64,000 nt of DNA from contig JASCOC010000011.1 of assembly GCA_029959605.1 (NCBI GenBank), forward strand, positions 62,001 to 126,000. Reading direction: 5' to 3'. Positions 36,073 through 46,447 of the stretch are shown piece by piece. Source of the stretch: Lysobacteraceae bacterium PS02340. Its GTDB lineage: Bacteria > Pseudomonadota > Gammaproteobacteria > Xanthomonadales > Xanthomonadaceae. The stretch's first letter is position 1. The number at the start of each line of letters is the position of its first letter. The position numbers and the translations under genes are program-made. Below the pieces are notes generated by a model, which saw nothing but the letters and a program-made list of their open reading frames with translations, searched no databases and was not told the DNA's origin.

Positions 36073-37842
36073 ATGGCCCACATCGAACACGAGGCGGACC
36101 GGTTGGCATTGATCCGCAGCCTCGATCTGTTGGGGTTGCAGGGCACGCCGGATCTCGATCGCATCACCCGGCTCGCCGCGCAGGCGCTGGATGCGCCGAT
36201 GGCGCTGATCACGGTGGTCGAGGAGTTCGAACAGCATTTCATCTCGACCGTCGGCACGGACCTCAAGGCGACGGAGCGCGAGATTTCCGTGTGCGCGGTG
36301 GCGATCGAGTCCAAGGGTGTCTTCGAGGTCGAGGACCTCTCGCAGGACGCGCGTTTCGCACGGTTCCGCACCGTCACCGAAGACGGCATGCGTTTCTACG
36401 CGGGTGTGCCGCTCACGCTTTCGTCCGGTATGAATGTCGGCACTTTGTGTGTCGTGGATTTCGAACCGCGGCGCCTGTCGGACGCGCAGCACATCGCGCT
36501 GCGCACGTTCGCCGATCTCGCCGTGAACCAGATCCAGCTGTTGCGGATGATCGGTCGACGCGATCCGGTCACCGGCCTGCCGAACCGGCAGCAGCTGTCG
36601 GCAGACGTCGCGATCCGCAAGCGCCAGTCGATGTTCGGCACGATGCAACTGGTCGTCATCGACGTGCTGGAGTCCGGGGCATCGAGTCGTCTGACCCAGG
36701 CGCTGGGGCAGGGGCCTGCGGAGTCCATCATCCGGCAGGCGGCCTTCCGCATCCTGGACCTGCTAGACGACGACGCGCCGCTGTATCACGTGGACACGGC
36801 GCGCTTCGCGTTCCTGCTGCCCGACGAGGGCGGCGACGGCCTGCTCGGATTGCTGTCGGGCATGCGCAAACGCGTGATGCAGCCGGTGCACACGCACGGG
36901 CTCGACATGTCGGCGAGTTTCCACGCCGGTCTGGCGCCGTTCCACGGCGACGGCGAGGACGACGCCATGCGCATGGCGGTGACCGCCCTGCACGCCGCGG
37001 TCGAACGGGGTGTGCCGTGGTCGCACTACGATGCCGCGCGCGACGCCAGCCTGCGTCGACAGCACACGCTCGCGACGCAGGTCGATGCGGCGTTGCGCGA
37101 GCAGCAGTTCCATCTCGCGTACCAGCCCCGGCTGGACCTGGCGACCGGACAGGTGGCGTGGGTCGAGGCGTTGCTGCGCTGGGAGCATCCGACGCTCGGG
37201 ACCGTCGGGCCGAACGAGTTCCTGCCGATCATCGAGACCACCCCGCTGATGCCGCGCGTCACCCAGTGGGTGATCCAGCAGGCGCTCCGGCAACTGGCGG
37301 ACTGGGATGCGCTCGGCCACCGCATCGGCGTGTCGATCAATCTCGCCGGCGCCGACCTGGAAGACGGTCATATCGTCGAACGCGCATTCGCGCTGACCGA
37401 GCAGTACGGCGTGGAGGCGAACCGGATCGAGTTCGAGATCACCGAAGGCCACTGGTTGCAGGGCGAGGCCGTGGTGTCGCAGTTGCAGACGCTGCGCACC
37501 CTGGGCTTTTCGATCGCGCTCGACGATTTCGGTTCCGGCTACAGCAACTTCGCCTATCTCAATGCCTTGCCTGCGACGGCGATCAAGATCGACCGGTCGC
37601 TGGTCGACGGCATGGAAGCCGACGGACGTCGCGCGCGCCTGGTGCGCACGCTGGTGAGGCTCGGCGCCGAACTCGGTCTGCGCACCGTGGGCGAGGGCGT
37701 GGAGACCGAGGCGCAGCTGGAGCTGCTGCGTCGCTGGAAATGCGATGAAGCGCAGGGCTATCTGATCAGCCGCCCGTGCAGCCCGCAGGACCTGCGGACG
37801 TTCCTGATCGAGCGCGTGTCGACGCCTGCCATCACGTCGTAG
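36073..37842 (+). CDS. GAF-GGDEF-EAL protein, probable c-di-GMP phosphodiesterase
   Basis: 589 residues. GAF sensor at about 10-150, a diguanylate cyclase-like domain at about 160-310, and an EAL domain from about 340. The cyclase site is degenerate: the GGDEF position reads VDTARF, so no synthesis is expected. The EAL domain keeps EALLRW, the NLAG region, EITE, DDFGSGYSNF, KIDRSLV, GEGVET and AQGYLISRP, so it should cleave c-di-GMP. Start 36073 is chosen because MAHIEH begins just before the GAF domain. No signal peptide or membrane segment, so it is cytosolic. Single gene, convergent with comF. Confidence 0.88.
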   Translation: MAHIEHEADRLALIRSLDLLGLQGTPDLDRITRLAAQALDAPMALITVVEEFEQHFISTVGTDLKATEREISVCAVAIESKGVFEVEDLSQDARFARFRTVTEDGMRFYAGVPLTLSSGMNVGTLCVVDFEPRRLSDAQHIALRTFADLAVNQIQLLRMIGRRDPVTGLPNRQQLSADVAIRKRQSMFGTMQLVVIDVLESGASSRLTQALGQGPAESIIRQAAFRILDLLDDDAPLYHVDTARFAFLLPDEGGDGLLGLLSGMRKRVMQPVHTHGLDMSASFHAGLAPFHGDGEDDAMRMAVTALHAAVERGVPWSHYDAARDASLRRQHTLATQVDAALREQQFHLAYQPRLDLATGQVAWVEALLRWEHPTLGTVGPNEFLPIIETTPLMPRVTQWVIQQALRQLADWDALGHRIGVSINLAGADLEDGHIVERAFALTEQYGVEANRIEFEITEGHWLQGEAVVSQLQTLRTLGFSIALDDFGSGYSNFAYLNALPATAIKIDRSLVDGMEADGRRARLVRTLVRLGAELGLRTVGEGVETEAQLELLRRWKCDEAQGYLISRPCSPQDLRTFLIERVSTPAITS

Positions 37843-37845
37843 CGG

Positions 37846-38586
37846 TCACCGCACGCGCGCGCAGACCCAGGCCTCGATACGCTGCGCGCCCGCAAGTCTG
37901 AGCGCGCGCGCGGCCGCGTGCAGCGTCGCGCCCGTGGTCATGACGTCGTCGATCAGTACGACGTGTGCCGGCATTCCGGCCGGGCGCTGGACCGCGAATG
38001 CACTGCGCAGATTCCGTCGTCGCGCCTTCGCATCGAGTCGCGACTGTGGCGCAGTCGCACGCACGCGGCGCAGCAGATCGGTGCGCAGTGGCAGGCCGTG
38101 GCGACGGGCGAGCATGCGCGCGAGCTCCAGCGCCTGGTCGTAGCCGCGCTCGCGCAGTCGCGCGGTGTGTAACGGGATCGGCACCAGCGCAGCGGGACGC
38201 GCCGCACCTGCCGTCGCCTGCGCCAGGCAATCGCCGAGCAGCGCGCCGGCGGCGAGATCGCGATGGAACTTGAAGCGCGGCAGCAGCCGGTCGACCGGAA
38301 ATCCGTAATCGAACGCGGCGATCACCGCATCCAAAGGCGGCGGCCGATACAGGCAGGCGCCGCAGACCGGATCGGCCGTGGGCAGCGGCTGCGCGCAGCG
38401 CACGCAGGCGTGCGGCATCCAGGGCAGCGCGGCGGTGCAGGCGGGGCAGAGATCGCGCCCGCTTGCGCCGGGCTCGCGGCATACCAGACAGCGGCCCGGC
38501 AGCGCGGTATGCAGCAGGCCGCGGAGCCACTGGCGCCAACGCCCGTCAACCGGGGCGGGTGGATTCTGGTTGACAGCGCCGGGCAT
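37846..38586 (-). CDS. comF: ComF family protein
   Basis: 246 residues. The N-terminal zinc-finger region has CLVC, CPAC, CVRC and CGAC pairs. The C-terminal phosphoribosyltransferase-like domain ends in VVLIDDVMTTGATLHAAARAL, the PRPP-binding motif. ComF proteins act in natural DNA uptake, at the cytosolic side. Divergent from bioB, with 49 bp between starts; in several gammaproteobacteria comF and the bio genes are neighbours. Confidence 0.9.
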   Translation of the reverse strand: MPGAVNQNPPAPVDGRWRQWLRGLLHTALPGRCLVCREPGASGRDLCPACTAALPWMPHACVRCAQPLPTADPVCGACLYRPPPLDAVIAAFDYGFPVDRLLPRFKFHRDLAAGALLGDCLAQATAGAARPAALVPIPLHTARLRERGYDQALELARMLARRHGLPLRTDLLRRVRATAPQSRLDAKARRRNLRSAFAVQRPAGMPAHVVLIDDVMTTGATLHAAARALRLAGAQRIEAWVCARVR

Positions 38587-38635
38587 GCTTTCCAGACTGC
38601 CGGGCTTGTCCCGTCGTCACCGTCGGTAGATCGCC

Positions 38636-39712
38636 ATGTCCGTTGTCAGCCACGCCCGCGAAGCCGCCGGCCAGCCCACCCCCCTTCGTCACGACTGGTC
38701 GCGCAGCGAGATCGAGGCGCTGTTCGCGCTGCCGATGCCCGAACTGCTGTTCCGCGCCGCCAGCGTGCACCGCCAGCATTTCGATCCGGCTGAGGTCCAG
38801 GTCAGCACGCTGCTGTCGGTCAAGACCGGCGGGTGCCCCGAGGACTGCAGCTACTGCCCGCAGGCGCAGCGCTATCACACCGGCGTGCAGGCGACGAAGC
38901 TGATGGAGACCGACGCGGTGCTGGAGAAGGCCCGTCAAGCCAAGGCCGCCGGCGCCACGCGATTCTGCATGGGCGCGGCCTGGCGTTCCCCGAAGGACCG
39001 CGACGTGCCGAAGGTCGCGGCGATGATCCGCGAGGTCAAGGCGCTGGGTCTGGAGACCTGCGCGACGCTCGGCATGCTGACCGGCGAGCAGGCGCGCGCG
39101 CTCAAGGACGCAGGCCTCGACTACTACAACCACAATCTGGACACCGATCCCGAGTTCTACGATTCGATCATCCAGACCCGCGAGATCCAGGACCGCCTGA
39201 CCACGCTCGAACACGTGCGCGACGCGGGGCTCAAGACCTGCTGCGGCGGCATCGTCGGCATGGGCGAGACCGGGCGCCAGCGCGCCGGCCTGCTGCGCAC
39301 GCTGGCGAATCTGCCCTCGCATCCGGACTCGGTGCCGATCAACCGGCTGGTGCAGGTCGAAGGCACGCCGCTGCACGGTACGGAAGAGATCGATCCCTTC
39401 GATTTCGTGCGCACGATCGCGGTCGCGCGCATCCTGATGCCGCGCTCGATGGTGCGGCTGTCGGCCGGACGTCAGGACATGAGCGACGAGCTGCAGGCGA
39501 TGTGCTTCCTCGCCGGCGCCAACTCGATCTTCTACGGTGAGCAGTTGCTGACCACCGGCAATCCGGATACCGAGCGCGACATGGCATTGTTCGCGCGTCT
39601 GGGCCTTCGGCCGATGCAGGTGCACGTCGATGCCGAGCATCACGATCACCCCGGCACGGCCCACGTCGACATCATCGAACTGCCGCAGCACCCGCGGAGT
39701 TTCGCCGCATGA
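38636..39712 (+). CDS. bioB: Biotin synthase
   Basis: 358 residues. A radical SAM enzyme that inserts sulfur into dethiobiotin. The 4Fe-4S motif CxxxCxxC is C67, C71 and C74 in [10 protein letters not shown]. Further family motifs are [37 protein letters not shown] and SAGRQDM. First gene of a tightly packed operon; its stop overlaps the next start by four bases. No biotin-operon repressor site was recognised in the short gap to comF. Confidence 0.95.
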   Translation: MSVVSHAREAAGQPTPLRHDWSRSEIEALFALPMPELLFRAASVHRQHFDPAEVQVSTLLSVKTGGCPEDCSYCPQAQRYHTGVQATKLMETDAVLEKARQAKAAGATRFCMGAAWRSPKDRDVPKVAAMIREVKALGLETCATLGMLTGEQARALKDAGLDYYNHNLDTDPEFYDSIIQTREIQDRLTTLEHVRDAGLKTCCGGIVGMGETGRQRAGLLRTLANLPSHPDSVPINRLVQVEGTPLHGTEEIDPFDFVRTIAVARILMPRSMVRLSAGRQDMSDELQAMCFLAGANSIFYGEQLLTTGNPDTERDMALFARLGLRPMQVHVDAEHHDHPGTAHVDIIELPQHPRSFAA

Positions 39713-40071
39713 TTCCGTGGTTCGCCTGGGCCTATCTGGTGCTGCTGGCGCTGGTGGGTCTGAGCGGATTCGCGCTGACCGTGCGCGATGGACAGTCGAA
39801 GCTGCTGGCGATCGCACGTCTGGCTGCAGTCGGTGTGCTGGTCTGGGGTGTCGTGCTGTATTTCCGCGATGCAGGTGCGCATGTGCTGTTCGCCGGCGCG
39901 CTGTTCGTCGCGGTGCTGCTGCTCGCGCACAAGAGCGTGTCCGATGCGCAGGACGCTACGCGCATGAAGCTCGACCGTTCGGCTCGCGCCGGCGTGGCCA
40001 TCAATGGTCTCGTCGTGCTGCCTGCGATCGCGATGGGCGCCCTGGCGATCTGGGCCGGCCGTGGCGCCTGA
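39709..40071 (+). CDS. Small membrane protein within the biotin operon
   Basis: 120 residues with about four hydrophobic helices (near residues 5-25, 33-52, 58-70 and 95-115). No family recognised. The start overlaps bioB by four bases, and the end overlaps bioF by 11 bases, so it is surely translated with the operon. A role in substrate or product passage across the membrane is possible but unsupported. Confidence 0.65.
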   Translation: MIPWFAWAYLVLLALVGLSGFALTVRDGQSKLLAIARLAAVGVLVWGVVLYFRDAGAHVLFAGALFVAVLLLAHKSVSDAQDATRMKLDRSARAGVAINGLVVLPAIAMGALAIWAGRGA

Positions 40072-41296
40072 GCGGCCCGATCTGCGCACGCGTGCGCGTG
40101 ATGCGCGCGATGCCCGAACGCAGGCGCAGGCACGTCGCGTGCGGCGCACGGTCACGCGTCGAGACGGCATGCGCTGCGAAGTGCTCGATACCGGCCGCGA
40201 TGCGCGCTGGCTGCTGAACTTCTGTGGCAACGATTACCTCGGCCTCGCCTTGCACTACCAGGTGTCCGGCGCGCTGCAGGATGCCGCGGCGCTGCATGGC
40301 GCGGGCAGTGGCGGCTCGCATCTGGTCAGCGGCCACCACGCGCTGCACGACGCGCTGGAACGCGAGATCGCCGACTGGCTGCAGGTGCCGGCGGCGTTGC
40401 TGTTCGGCAGCGGGTTCGCGGCGAATCTCGCGGTGTTGCAGGGGCTGCTCGGCGAAGGCGATGCCTGCGTGCAGGACCGTCTGAACCACGCCAGCCTGAT
40501 CGACGCCGCGCGGCTCGCCGGCTGTCGTCTGCGCCGCTATCCGCATGCCGATGCGCAGGGCGCATTGCGCCAGCTGCGCACCCTGCCGGAGGGCGCTGCC
40601 GTGCTCGCGACCGACGGCGTCTTCAGCATGCACGGCGATGTCGCGCCGTTGCGCGAACTGGCGATCGTCGCGCGGGTGCAGCAGGCGTTGCTGTACGTCG
40701 ACGATGCACACGGCGTGGGCGTGCTCGGCCCGGATGGCCGCGGCAGCGTCTCCGATGCACGGCTCGACATCGACGCGGTGCCACTGCAGCTGGTCACGCT
40801 GGGCAAGGCGCTCGGTGGGTGCGGCGCGGTGCTGGCGGGTGACGCGGATCTGATCGGCCATCTCGCCGAAACCGCACGCCCCTACATCTACACGACCGCG
40901 CTTCCCCCCGCAGTCGCCGGCGCCGCGCTGGCCGCGGTGCGGATCGCGCGCCAGGACCACTGGCGCCGCGAACGGCTGACCACACTGGTGCAGCGCTTCC
41001 GCGCACGTGCACAGCGTCGGGGGCTCGACCTGATGCCGTCCGACACGCCGATCCAGCCGCTGCGCTGCGGCGACAACGCGACGGCGCTGACGCTGTCCCG
41101 CGCGCTGGACGCGGCCGGTTTCTGGGTCGCCGCCATCCGCCCGCCCACCGTGCCCGAAGGTCAGGCACGTCTCCGCATCACGCTCAGCGCTGCGCATGCC
41201 GATGCCGATGTCGATGCGCTGGTCGATGCACTCGCCGCCGCACGCGATGCGCTGCCACCGGTGACTGCAGCCGCACCTGCCGTTCCGACGCCATGA
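40061..41296 (+). CDS. bioF: 8-amino-7-oxononanoate synthase
   Basis: 411 residues. A PLP enzyme condensing pimeloyl-ACP with alanine. Motifs: [48 protein letters not shown] and the lysine of TLGKALGG. Start is GTG at 40061. The C terminus carries about 20 extra proline/alanine residues. It overlaps genes on both sides (11 bp before, 4 bp after). Confidence 0.93.
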   Translation: MAPERPDLRTRARDARDARTQAQARRVRRTVTRRDGMRCEVLDTGRDARWLLNFCGNDYLGLALHYQVSGALQDAAALHGAGSGGSHLVSGHHALHDALEREIADWLQVPAALLFGSGFAANLAVLQGLLGEGDACVQDRLNHASLIDAARLAGCRLRRYPHADAQGALRQLRTLPEGAAVLATDGVFSMHGDVAPLRELAIVARVQQALLYVDDAHGVGVLGPDGRGSVSDARLDIDAVPLQLVTLGKALGGCGAVLAGDADLIGHLAETARPYIYTTALPPAVAGAALAAVRIARQDHWRRERLTTLVQRFRARAQRRGLDLMPSDTPIQPLRCGDNATALTLSRALDAAGFWVAAIRPPTVPEGQARLRITLSAAHADADVDALVDALAAARDALPPVTAAAPAVPTP

Positions 41297-42297
41297 TCGA
41301 TCCGCAACACGACGCCCGCCGCGCCCTGCTCGCGGTCGGGATCGCACTCGCATCCGCGTTGTTCTTCACCATGACGTACGTGCTCAACCGCGCGAGCGCG
41401 AGCGGCGGCGGGCACTGGGCTTGGACGGCGTGCCTGCGTTACTTCATCACCCTGCCGTTGCTGCTGCCGCTGATGCCGTTGCAGGGCGGCGCGAAACCGG
41501 TGCTGCGCGCGATCGCCGCGCATCCGTGGGCGTGGCTGCGCTGCAGTGCGATCGGCTTTCTGTTGTTCTATTGCATGCTCTCGTTCGCGGCATCGAGCGG
41601 GCCGGCGTGGCTGGTCGCCGGCAGTTTCCAGTTCACGGTGATCGCCGGCATGTTGTGCGCGCCGCTGCTGTATCGCGATGCGCGCCGGCGCGTGCCGCCC
41701 GCCGCGCTCGGCATCGCCGCGGCGATCCTCGTCGGCGTCCTGCTGATGCAGTTCGGTCACGGCGGCCCCGGCCTCGATCGCGCGGGTTGGATCGCACTGC
41801 TGTGCGTGCTCACCGCGGCGGTCGCGTATCCGCTCGGCAATCGTCTGTTGCTGCTGCATCTCGAGCGCACCGGCGAAGACCTCAATGCCACCCAGCGCGT
41901 GTTCGGGCTCACGCTCGCCAGCCAGCCGTTGTGGCTGCTGGTGGCGGCGTTCGCCTGGAGTGAGGCCGGCACGCCGTCGATGTCGCAGGTGTGGCTGGCG
42001 GCAGGCGTGGCGCTGAGCGCCGGCGTGATCGCGACCATCCTGTTCTTCCAGGCGACCGGCATGGTCCGCCACAACCCGGTCGCGCTGGGCGCGGCCGAGG
42101 CGATGCAGGCGGCCGAGTTGCTGTTCGCGGCGTTCCTCGGTGCGCTGTTCCTGCAGGAGGCGTGGCCGCAGGGCCGTGCATTGATCGGCGCGGTGGTGGT
42201 GACGCTGGGCATCGTGGCGTTCGCGATCGTCGTCGCACGTCCCGCGGCCGGCAACGCGCGTCGCACGAAAGCGTTGCGTGGAGACAAGGGCGCATGA
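41293..42297 (+). CDS. EamA/DMT-superfamily transporter within the biotin operon
   Basis: 334 residues and about ten membrane helices, beginning [24 protein letters not shown] and ending before KALRGDKGA. It fits the multidrug-resistance-type DMT efflux group. Overlaps bioF by four bases and bioH by four. The operon position suggests transport linked to biotin or its precursors, but these transporters have broad substrates and this is unproven. Confidence 0.8.
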   Translation: MIDPQHDARRALLAVGIALASALFFTMTYVLNRASASGGGHWAWTACLRYFITLPLLLPLMPLQGGAKPVLRAIAAHPWAWLRCSAIGFLLFYCMLSFAASSGPAWLVAGSFQFTVIAGMLCAPLLYRDARRRVPPAALGIAAAILVGVLLMQFGHGGPGLDRAGWIALLCVLTAAVAYPLGNRLLLLHLERTGEDLNATQRVFGLTLASQPLWLLVAAFAWSEAGTPSMSQVWLAAGVALSAGVIATILFFQATGMVRHNPVALGAAEAMQAAELLFAAFLGALFLQEAWPQGRALIGAVVVTLGIVAFAIVVARPAAGNARRTKALRGDKGA

Positions 42298-43082
42298 ACA
42301 CATTGGACAATCCGCACGGCCTGCACATCGAAGTGGCAGGCACGGGCGCACCGCTGGTGCTGCTGCACGGCTGGGCGATGCACGGCGGCGTATTCGCCGC
42401 GTTGCGCGAGCGCCTCGAATCGCAGCGCACGCTGTATCTCGTCGACCTGCCGGGCCACGGCCTGAGCCGCGACAGCACGCTGCCACTGGCGATCGATTCC
42501 GTCGTCGATGCGCTGGTCGATGCGCTGCCGCCCGCGCCGTGGCTGGGCTGGTCACTCGGTGGCCTGATCGCATTGCAGGCCGCGGCGCTGCATCCTCATC
42601 GCGTGCCCGCGCTGGTCATGCTGTGCGCCAGCCCGCGTTTCGTGCGCGGCCCCGACTGGACGCATGGCATGTCGCCGGAGATCTTCCGCGATTTCGCCAA
42701 GGGTCTGCGCAGCGACTACCGCGGCACGCTGGACCGCTTCATCGCGCTGGAGGCCTTCGGATCCGACGATGCGCGCAGCGAACTGCGCGCGTTGCGCGCC
42801 GAAGTGTTCGCACGCGGCGAGCCGGCTGCGCATGTGCTCGCAGACGGACTCGGCCTGCTGGAGACGTCCGATCTGCGCGCACACCTGCCGGCGCTGTCGG
42901 TGCCCAGCCTGTGGATGTCCGGTCGTCGCGACCGCCTCGTCGATCCGCGCGCGATGGAAGCTTCGGCTGCCCTCGCAAGCGGCGCCGTCGCCCACACCGT
43001 CGCGCATGCCGGCCACGCGCCCTTCCTGACCCACGCCGACGCGGTCGCCGCGCGTCTGCTCGACTTCCTCGACGCCGCATGA
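42294..43082 (+). CDS. bioH: Pimeloyl-ACP methyl ester carboxylesterase
   Basis: 262 residues. An alpha/beta hydrolase that removes the methyl group from pimeloyl-ACP methyl ester, ending the modified fatty-acid cycle. Motifs: VLLHGWAMHGGVF, the nucleophile GWSLGGLIAL (Ser), RRDRLVDPRA (Asp) and VAHAGHAPF (His). Overlaps by four bases with both neighbours. Confidence 0.92.
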   Translation: MNTLDNPHGLHIEVAGTGAPLVLLHGWAMHGGVFAALRERLESQRTLYLVDLPGHGLSRDSTLPLAIDSVVDALVDALPPAPWLGWSLGGLIALQAAALHPHRVPALVMLCASPRFVRGPDWTHGMSPEIFRDFAKGLRSDYRGTLDRFIALEAFGSDDARSELRALRAEVFARGEPAAHVLADGLGLLETSDLRAHLPALSVPSLWMSGRRDRLVDPRAMEASAALASGAVAHTVAHAGHAPFLTHADAVAARLLDFLDAA

Positions 43083-43981
43083 AACCGATTTTCGATCCCC
43101 GCCAGGTCCGCCGCGCGTTCTCGCGCGCATCGACGAGCTACGCCGGCGCCGCCGCCTTGCAACATGGCGTGGAAGCGCAGTTGCTCGAATCGCTCGAGTA
43201 TCTCGATGACCGTGTGCCGGGCGTCGTGCTCGATGTCGGCAGTGGCCCGGCGCATGCCGCGCTGGCGATGCGGCAGCGGTGGCCGAAGTCGCGCATCGTC
43301 GCGGTCGATCTCTCGCTGTCGATGCTGCAGCAGGCGCCGGTCCGCACCGGTTGGCGCGACCGTCTCGGCCTGCAGAAGCCCGTCGACCGGGTGTGCGCCG
43401 ATCTGCGCCTGCTGCCGTTCGCCGACAACAGCGTCGACCTGCTGTTCTCCAATCTGTGCCTGCAATGGGTGGAAGACCTGCCGTCGGCGTTCGCCGGTTT
43501 CCGCCGCGTGCTCAAGCCCGACGGCCTGCTGCTGGTCTCGACCTTCGGGCCGCAGACACTGATCGAACTGCGCGAGTCCTTCGGCGTCGCCGATGCGCAG
43601 CCGCACGTCAGCCCGTTCGCTTCGATCGCCGAATTCGGCGACGCGCTGATGCGCGCGGGATTCCGCAATCCCGTCGTCGACCGCGATGTCGCCGTGCACT
43701 GGCATCCGGACATGACCGCGCTGATGCGCGAGCAGCGTGCGATCGGTGCGACGAATGCGCTCGTCGAGCGGCGCCGTGCACTGACGGGGCGCGCGCGCTT
43801 CGCCGCCGCCGCCGCACACTACGAACAGTTCCGCACGGCCGAGGGCCTGCCGGCGAGCTGGGAGTGGATCACCGCGATGGCGTGGTCGCCGCCACACGGC
43901 GCGCCGATCCGCGAGGGTGCGGAAGAACTGGCGCGTTTCGATGCCGGTGCGATTCCGGTGCGGCGACGCAAGGCCGACTGA
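43079..43981 (+). CDS. bioC: Malonyl-ACP O-methyltransferase
   Basis: 300 residues. A SAM methyltransferase that caps malonyl-ACP to start pimelate synthesis. The N-terminal RRAFSRASTSYAGAAALQ is family-typical, and the SAM motif VVLDVGSGPAHAAL is present. SNLCLQWVEDLP and VSTFGPQTLIELRESF follow. Last gene of the operon; the next gene is convergent and 21 bp away. bioA and bioD are not in the window. Confidence 0.93.
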   Translation: MKPIFDPRQVRRAFSRASTSYAGAAALQHGVEAQLLESLEYLDDRVPGVVLDVGSGPAHAALAMRQRWPKSRIVAVDLSLSMLQQAPVRTGWRDRLGLQKPVDRVCADLRLLPFADNSVDLLFSNLCLQWVEDLPSAFAGFRRVLKPDGLLLVSTFGPQTLIELRESFGVADAQPHVSPFASIAEFGDALMRAGFRNPVVDRDVAVHWHPDMTALMREQRAIGATNALVERRRALTGRARFAAAAAHYEQFRTAEGLPASWEWITAMAWSPPHGAPIREGAEELARFDAGAIPVRRRKAD

Positions 43982-44002
43982 GTCGTCGCACGTCGCGACG
44001 CG

Positions 44003-45442
44003 TTACGCCACGCCGCCCTTCGCCAGCACGCTGTTGCGGCGCGAGTAGACCAGATACACCACGACGCCGAGCACGTTCCACGCCAGGAACCACAGCTGCG
44101 TGCGCGACGGCAGGCTCCAGAACAGATACAGGCAGCCGAGGATCGCGACCGGTCCGACCACCCACGCCAGCGGCGTGCGGAACACGCGCGGACGTTCGGG
44201 ATCGCGGTGGCGCAGCACCAGCAGGCAGACGGCCACCGCAGTGAACGCGGCCAGCGTGCCGGCATTGGCGAGCGCGGCGATCTCGTCCAGCCGCGCCACG
44301 CCTGCGAGCGCGGCGACCAGCACCGCGGTGAACAGCGTGATCGCCACCGGCGTGCCGGTGCGCGGATTGACCTTCGACAGGCCGCGCGGCAGGAGGCCGT
44401 CGCGCGACATGACGAAGAAGATGCGGCTCTGGCCGTAGAAGAACGCCAGCAGCACGGTCGGCAGCGCGATGATCGCGACCACGCCGATCGCGAGCGCAGC
44501 GGTGGGATGGCCTAGCTCGCGCATGATCAGCGCCAGCGGCTCGGCGCTCTTGCCGAACACCGCGAAGCTCATCGCACCCACCGCGGCCAGCGCGACCAGC
44601 ATGTAGATGATCGTACAGCCGACCATCGAGCCGACGATGCCGATCGACAGGTCACGTCCGGGATTCTTGGTTTCCTCGGCCGCGGTGGAGATCGCATCGA
44701 AGCCGTAGAACGCGAAGAAGATGATCGCGGCCGCCGCCATGACCCCGCGTTCGACGCCGTCGGCGCCGAGCGACTTCGGAAAGCCGAACGGCATGAAGGG
44801 TTCCAGGTTGGCCGCATCGAACGCCGGCAGCGCGACCGCAATGAACACGCCGAGCGCGATCAGCTTGAACACCACCAGCACCGCATTGAGCGTGGCGCTC
44901 TCGCGCGTGCCTGCGATCAGCAGGCCGGCGACCGCGAACGTGATCGCGATGGCCGGCACGTTGAGCGCGCCGCCGGCATGCGGCCCGGCCGCCAGCGAGG
45001 CGGGCAGGGTGACGTTCCAGCCGAAGTTCGTCTGCAGCCACTCGAGGAAGCCGACGAAGTAGCCCGACCACCCGACCGCGACCGTGCTCACCACCAGCGA
45101 GTACTCGAGAATCAGGCTCCAGCCCACGACCCAGGCGATCGCCTCGCCGAGCACCGCGTAGCTGTAGGTGTAGGCACTGCCGGCCGCCGGCATCATCGTC
45201 GACAGCTCGGCGTAGGCCAGCGCGGCGCAGGCGCAGACCACGCCCGCGATCATGAAGGACAGCAGCACCGCGGGCCCGGCCTTGTCCGCGCCGACGCCGA
45301 TCAAGGTGTAGATGCCCGTACCGACAATGGCGCCGATGCCCAGCGCGATCAGGTGCGGCCAGCCGAGCGTGCGGACCAGGCGACGGCCCTCCTCATGCTC
45401 GGTGATCCGGTTGATGTCCTTGCGTCGCAGCCAGGCCTGCAT
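44003..45442 (-). CDS. APC-family amino acid permease
   Basis: 479 residues and about 12 membrane helices. The start pattern DINRITEHEEGRRLVRTLGWPHLIALGIGAIVGTGIYTL is that of the cationic amino acid transporter/YfnA group. AYAELSTMMPAAGSAYTYSY and FFAFYGFDAISTAAEETKNP are the family's second and central motifs. Start ATG at 45442 is preferred to the TTG at 45451. Substrate is likely an amino acid; no nearby gene narrows it down. Confidence 0.9.
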   Translation of the reverse strand: MQAWLRRKDINRITEHEEGRRLVRTLGWPHLIALGIGAIVGTGIYTLIGVGADKAGPAVLLSFMIAGVVCACAALAYAELSTMMPAAGSAYTYSYAVLGEAIAWVVGWSLILEYSLVVSTVAVGWSGYFVGFLEWLQTNFGWNVTLPASLAAGPHAGGALNVPAIAITFAVAGLLIAGTRESATLNAVLVVFKLIALGVFIAVALPAFDAANLEPFMPFGFPKSLGADGVERGVMAAAAIIFFAFYGFDAISTAAEETKNPGRDLSIGIVGSMVGCTIIYMLVALAAVGAMSFAVFGKSAEPLALIMRELGHPTAALAIGVVAIIALPTVLLAFFYGQSRIFFVMSRDGLLPRGLSKVNPRTGTPVAITLFTAVLVAALAGVARLDEIAALANAGTLAAFTAVAVCLLVLRHRDPERPRVFRTPLAWVVGPVAILGCLYLFWSLPSRTQLWFLAWNVLGVVVYLVYSRRNSVLAKGGVA

Positions 45443-45588
45443 GTCGATCAACCGGTCGAGGTGAGGCGCGTAGTCTGTGCCATCGCCGGGGGCTTGGCGA
45501 GATGCGGCGCGGCATGCAGGCGGCGGTCATTCCGACGGCCTGGATCGATTCGCCACGGCCGGTTCGACCCGCGTTCGCGGGCGGCGCT

Positions 45589-46380
45589 TCAGTCCATCTG
45601 GAACCCCAGCATCGCGGAGATTTCGCGCGAGGTCCGCAGCAGGGATTCGACGTGCTGCGGATCGGCCGATGCCGGCAGGTAGTGGATCGAGCCCACGATC
45701 GCGAGCGTGCCGAACAGCGAGCCGTCGGCCTGCAGCAACGGCGCGGCGAGCGCGTTGATGCCGGTGAACAACTGCTCGGGTGCATCGGACCAGCCGCGTG
45801 CGCGGACGGCGTCGATCTCCGCGCGCAGTGCGTTCGCATCGGTGATCGACAGCGGCGTGCTTTGTGGCAGTGGCGCGGACAGGAAGCCGTCGCGCACGTC
45901 GTCGGGGCCGAAAGCGAGAACGACCTTGCCTTGCGCGCTGGTGTTGTGCGGAAAGCGGCTGCCGGGTCGCAGCGTGATCTCGATCGGCGAGGTGCCGCGC
46001 AGGAAGTCGATGACGATCACCGAGTCGTCGGCGTACGAGGCGATGACGATGGTCTGTCCGACCTCGTCGCGCAGGCGCTGCAGCGCGGGCTTGGCCAGCG
46101 TCATCAGATCGAAGCGGCCCACGCACGCGCGGCCCAGCAGATACAGCTGCCAGCCGACCCGGTAGTGGTTGCTGGTCGCGTCCTGGGTCACGTAGCCATG
46201 CTCGCGCAGCGCGCTCAGATGCCGGTGCGCGCGTGCCTTCGGCATGCCGAGCAGATGCGACAGCTGGGTCACGCCCAGACCCTGCGGCGCATTGGCCAGT
46301 GCCTCGATGACCTTCAGCGAGACGACGGCGGTCGGCAGTGCGGCATCGCCGAGATCGGTGGAGGGATCTGCGTTCTGCAT
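45589..46380 (-). CDS. IclR-family transcriptional regulator
   Basis: 263 residues. An N-terminal winged helix (TAVVSLKVIEALANAPQGLGVTQLSHLLGMPKARAHRHL) and the IclR effector domain with FDLMTLAKPALQRLRDEVGQTIVIA and NTSAQGKVVLAF. Start MQNADP is at 46380. It lies downstream of the cupin gene on the same strand and close to the aromatic operon; IclR members (PcaR, PobR, CatR types) often control such genes. The matching palindromes at 47149 and 47218 are candidate sites. Confidence 0.9.
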   Translation of the reverse strand: MQNADPSTDLGDAALPTAVVSLKVIEALANAPQGLGVTQLSHLLGMPKARAHRHLSALREHGYVTQDATSNHYRVGWQLYLLGRACVGRFDLMTLAKPALQRLRDEVGQTIVIASYADDSVIVIDFLRGTSPIEITLRPGSRFPHNTSAQGKVVLAFGPDDVRDGFLSAPLPQSTPLSITDANALRAEIDAVRARGWSDAPEQLFTGINALAAPLLQADGSLFGTLAIVGSIHYLPASADPQHVESLLRTSREISAMLGFQMD

Positions 46381-46447
46381 GGGTCGGTGACGTGTCTCTG
46401 GGAATCGATCGCGCGACGTGCGCCGTCGGAGGGTAACCCGCGCGCCT

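Noticed and set aside
38587-38635. BirA-type biotin operator before bioB
   Set aside because: Only 49 bp separate comF and bioB and no long inverted repeat was recognised there.
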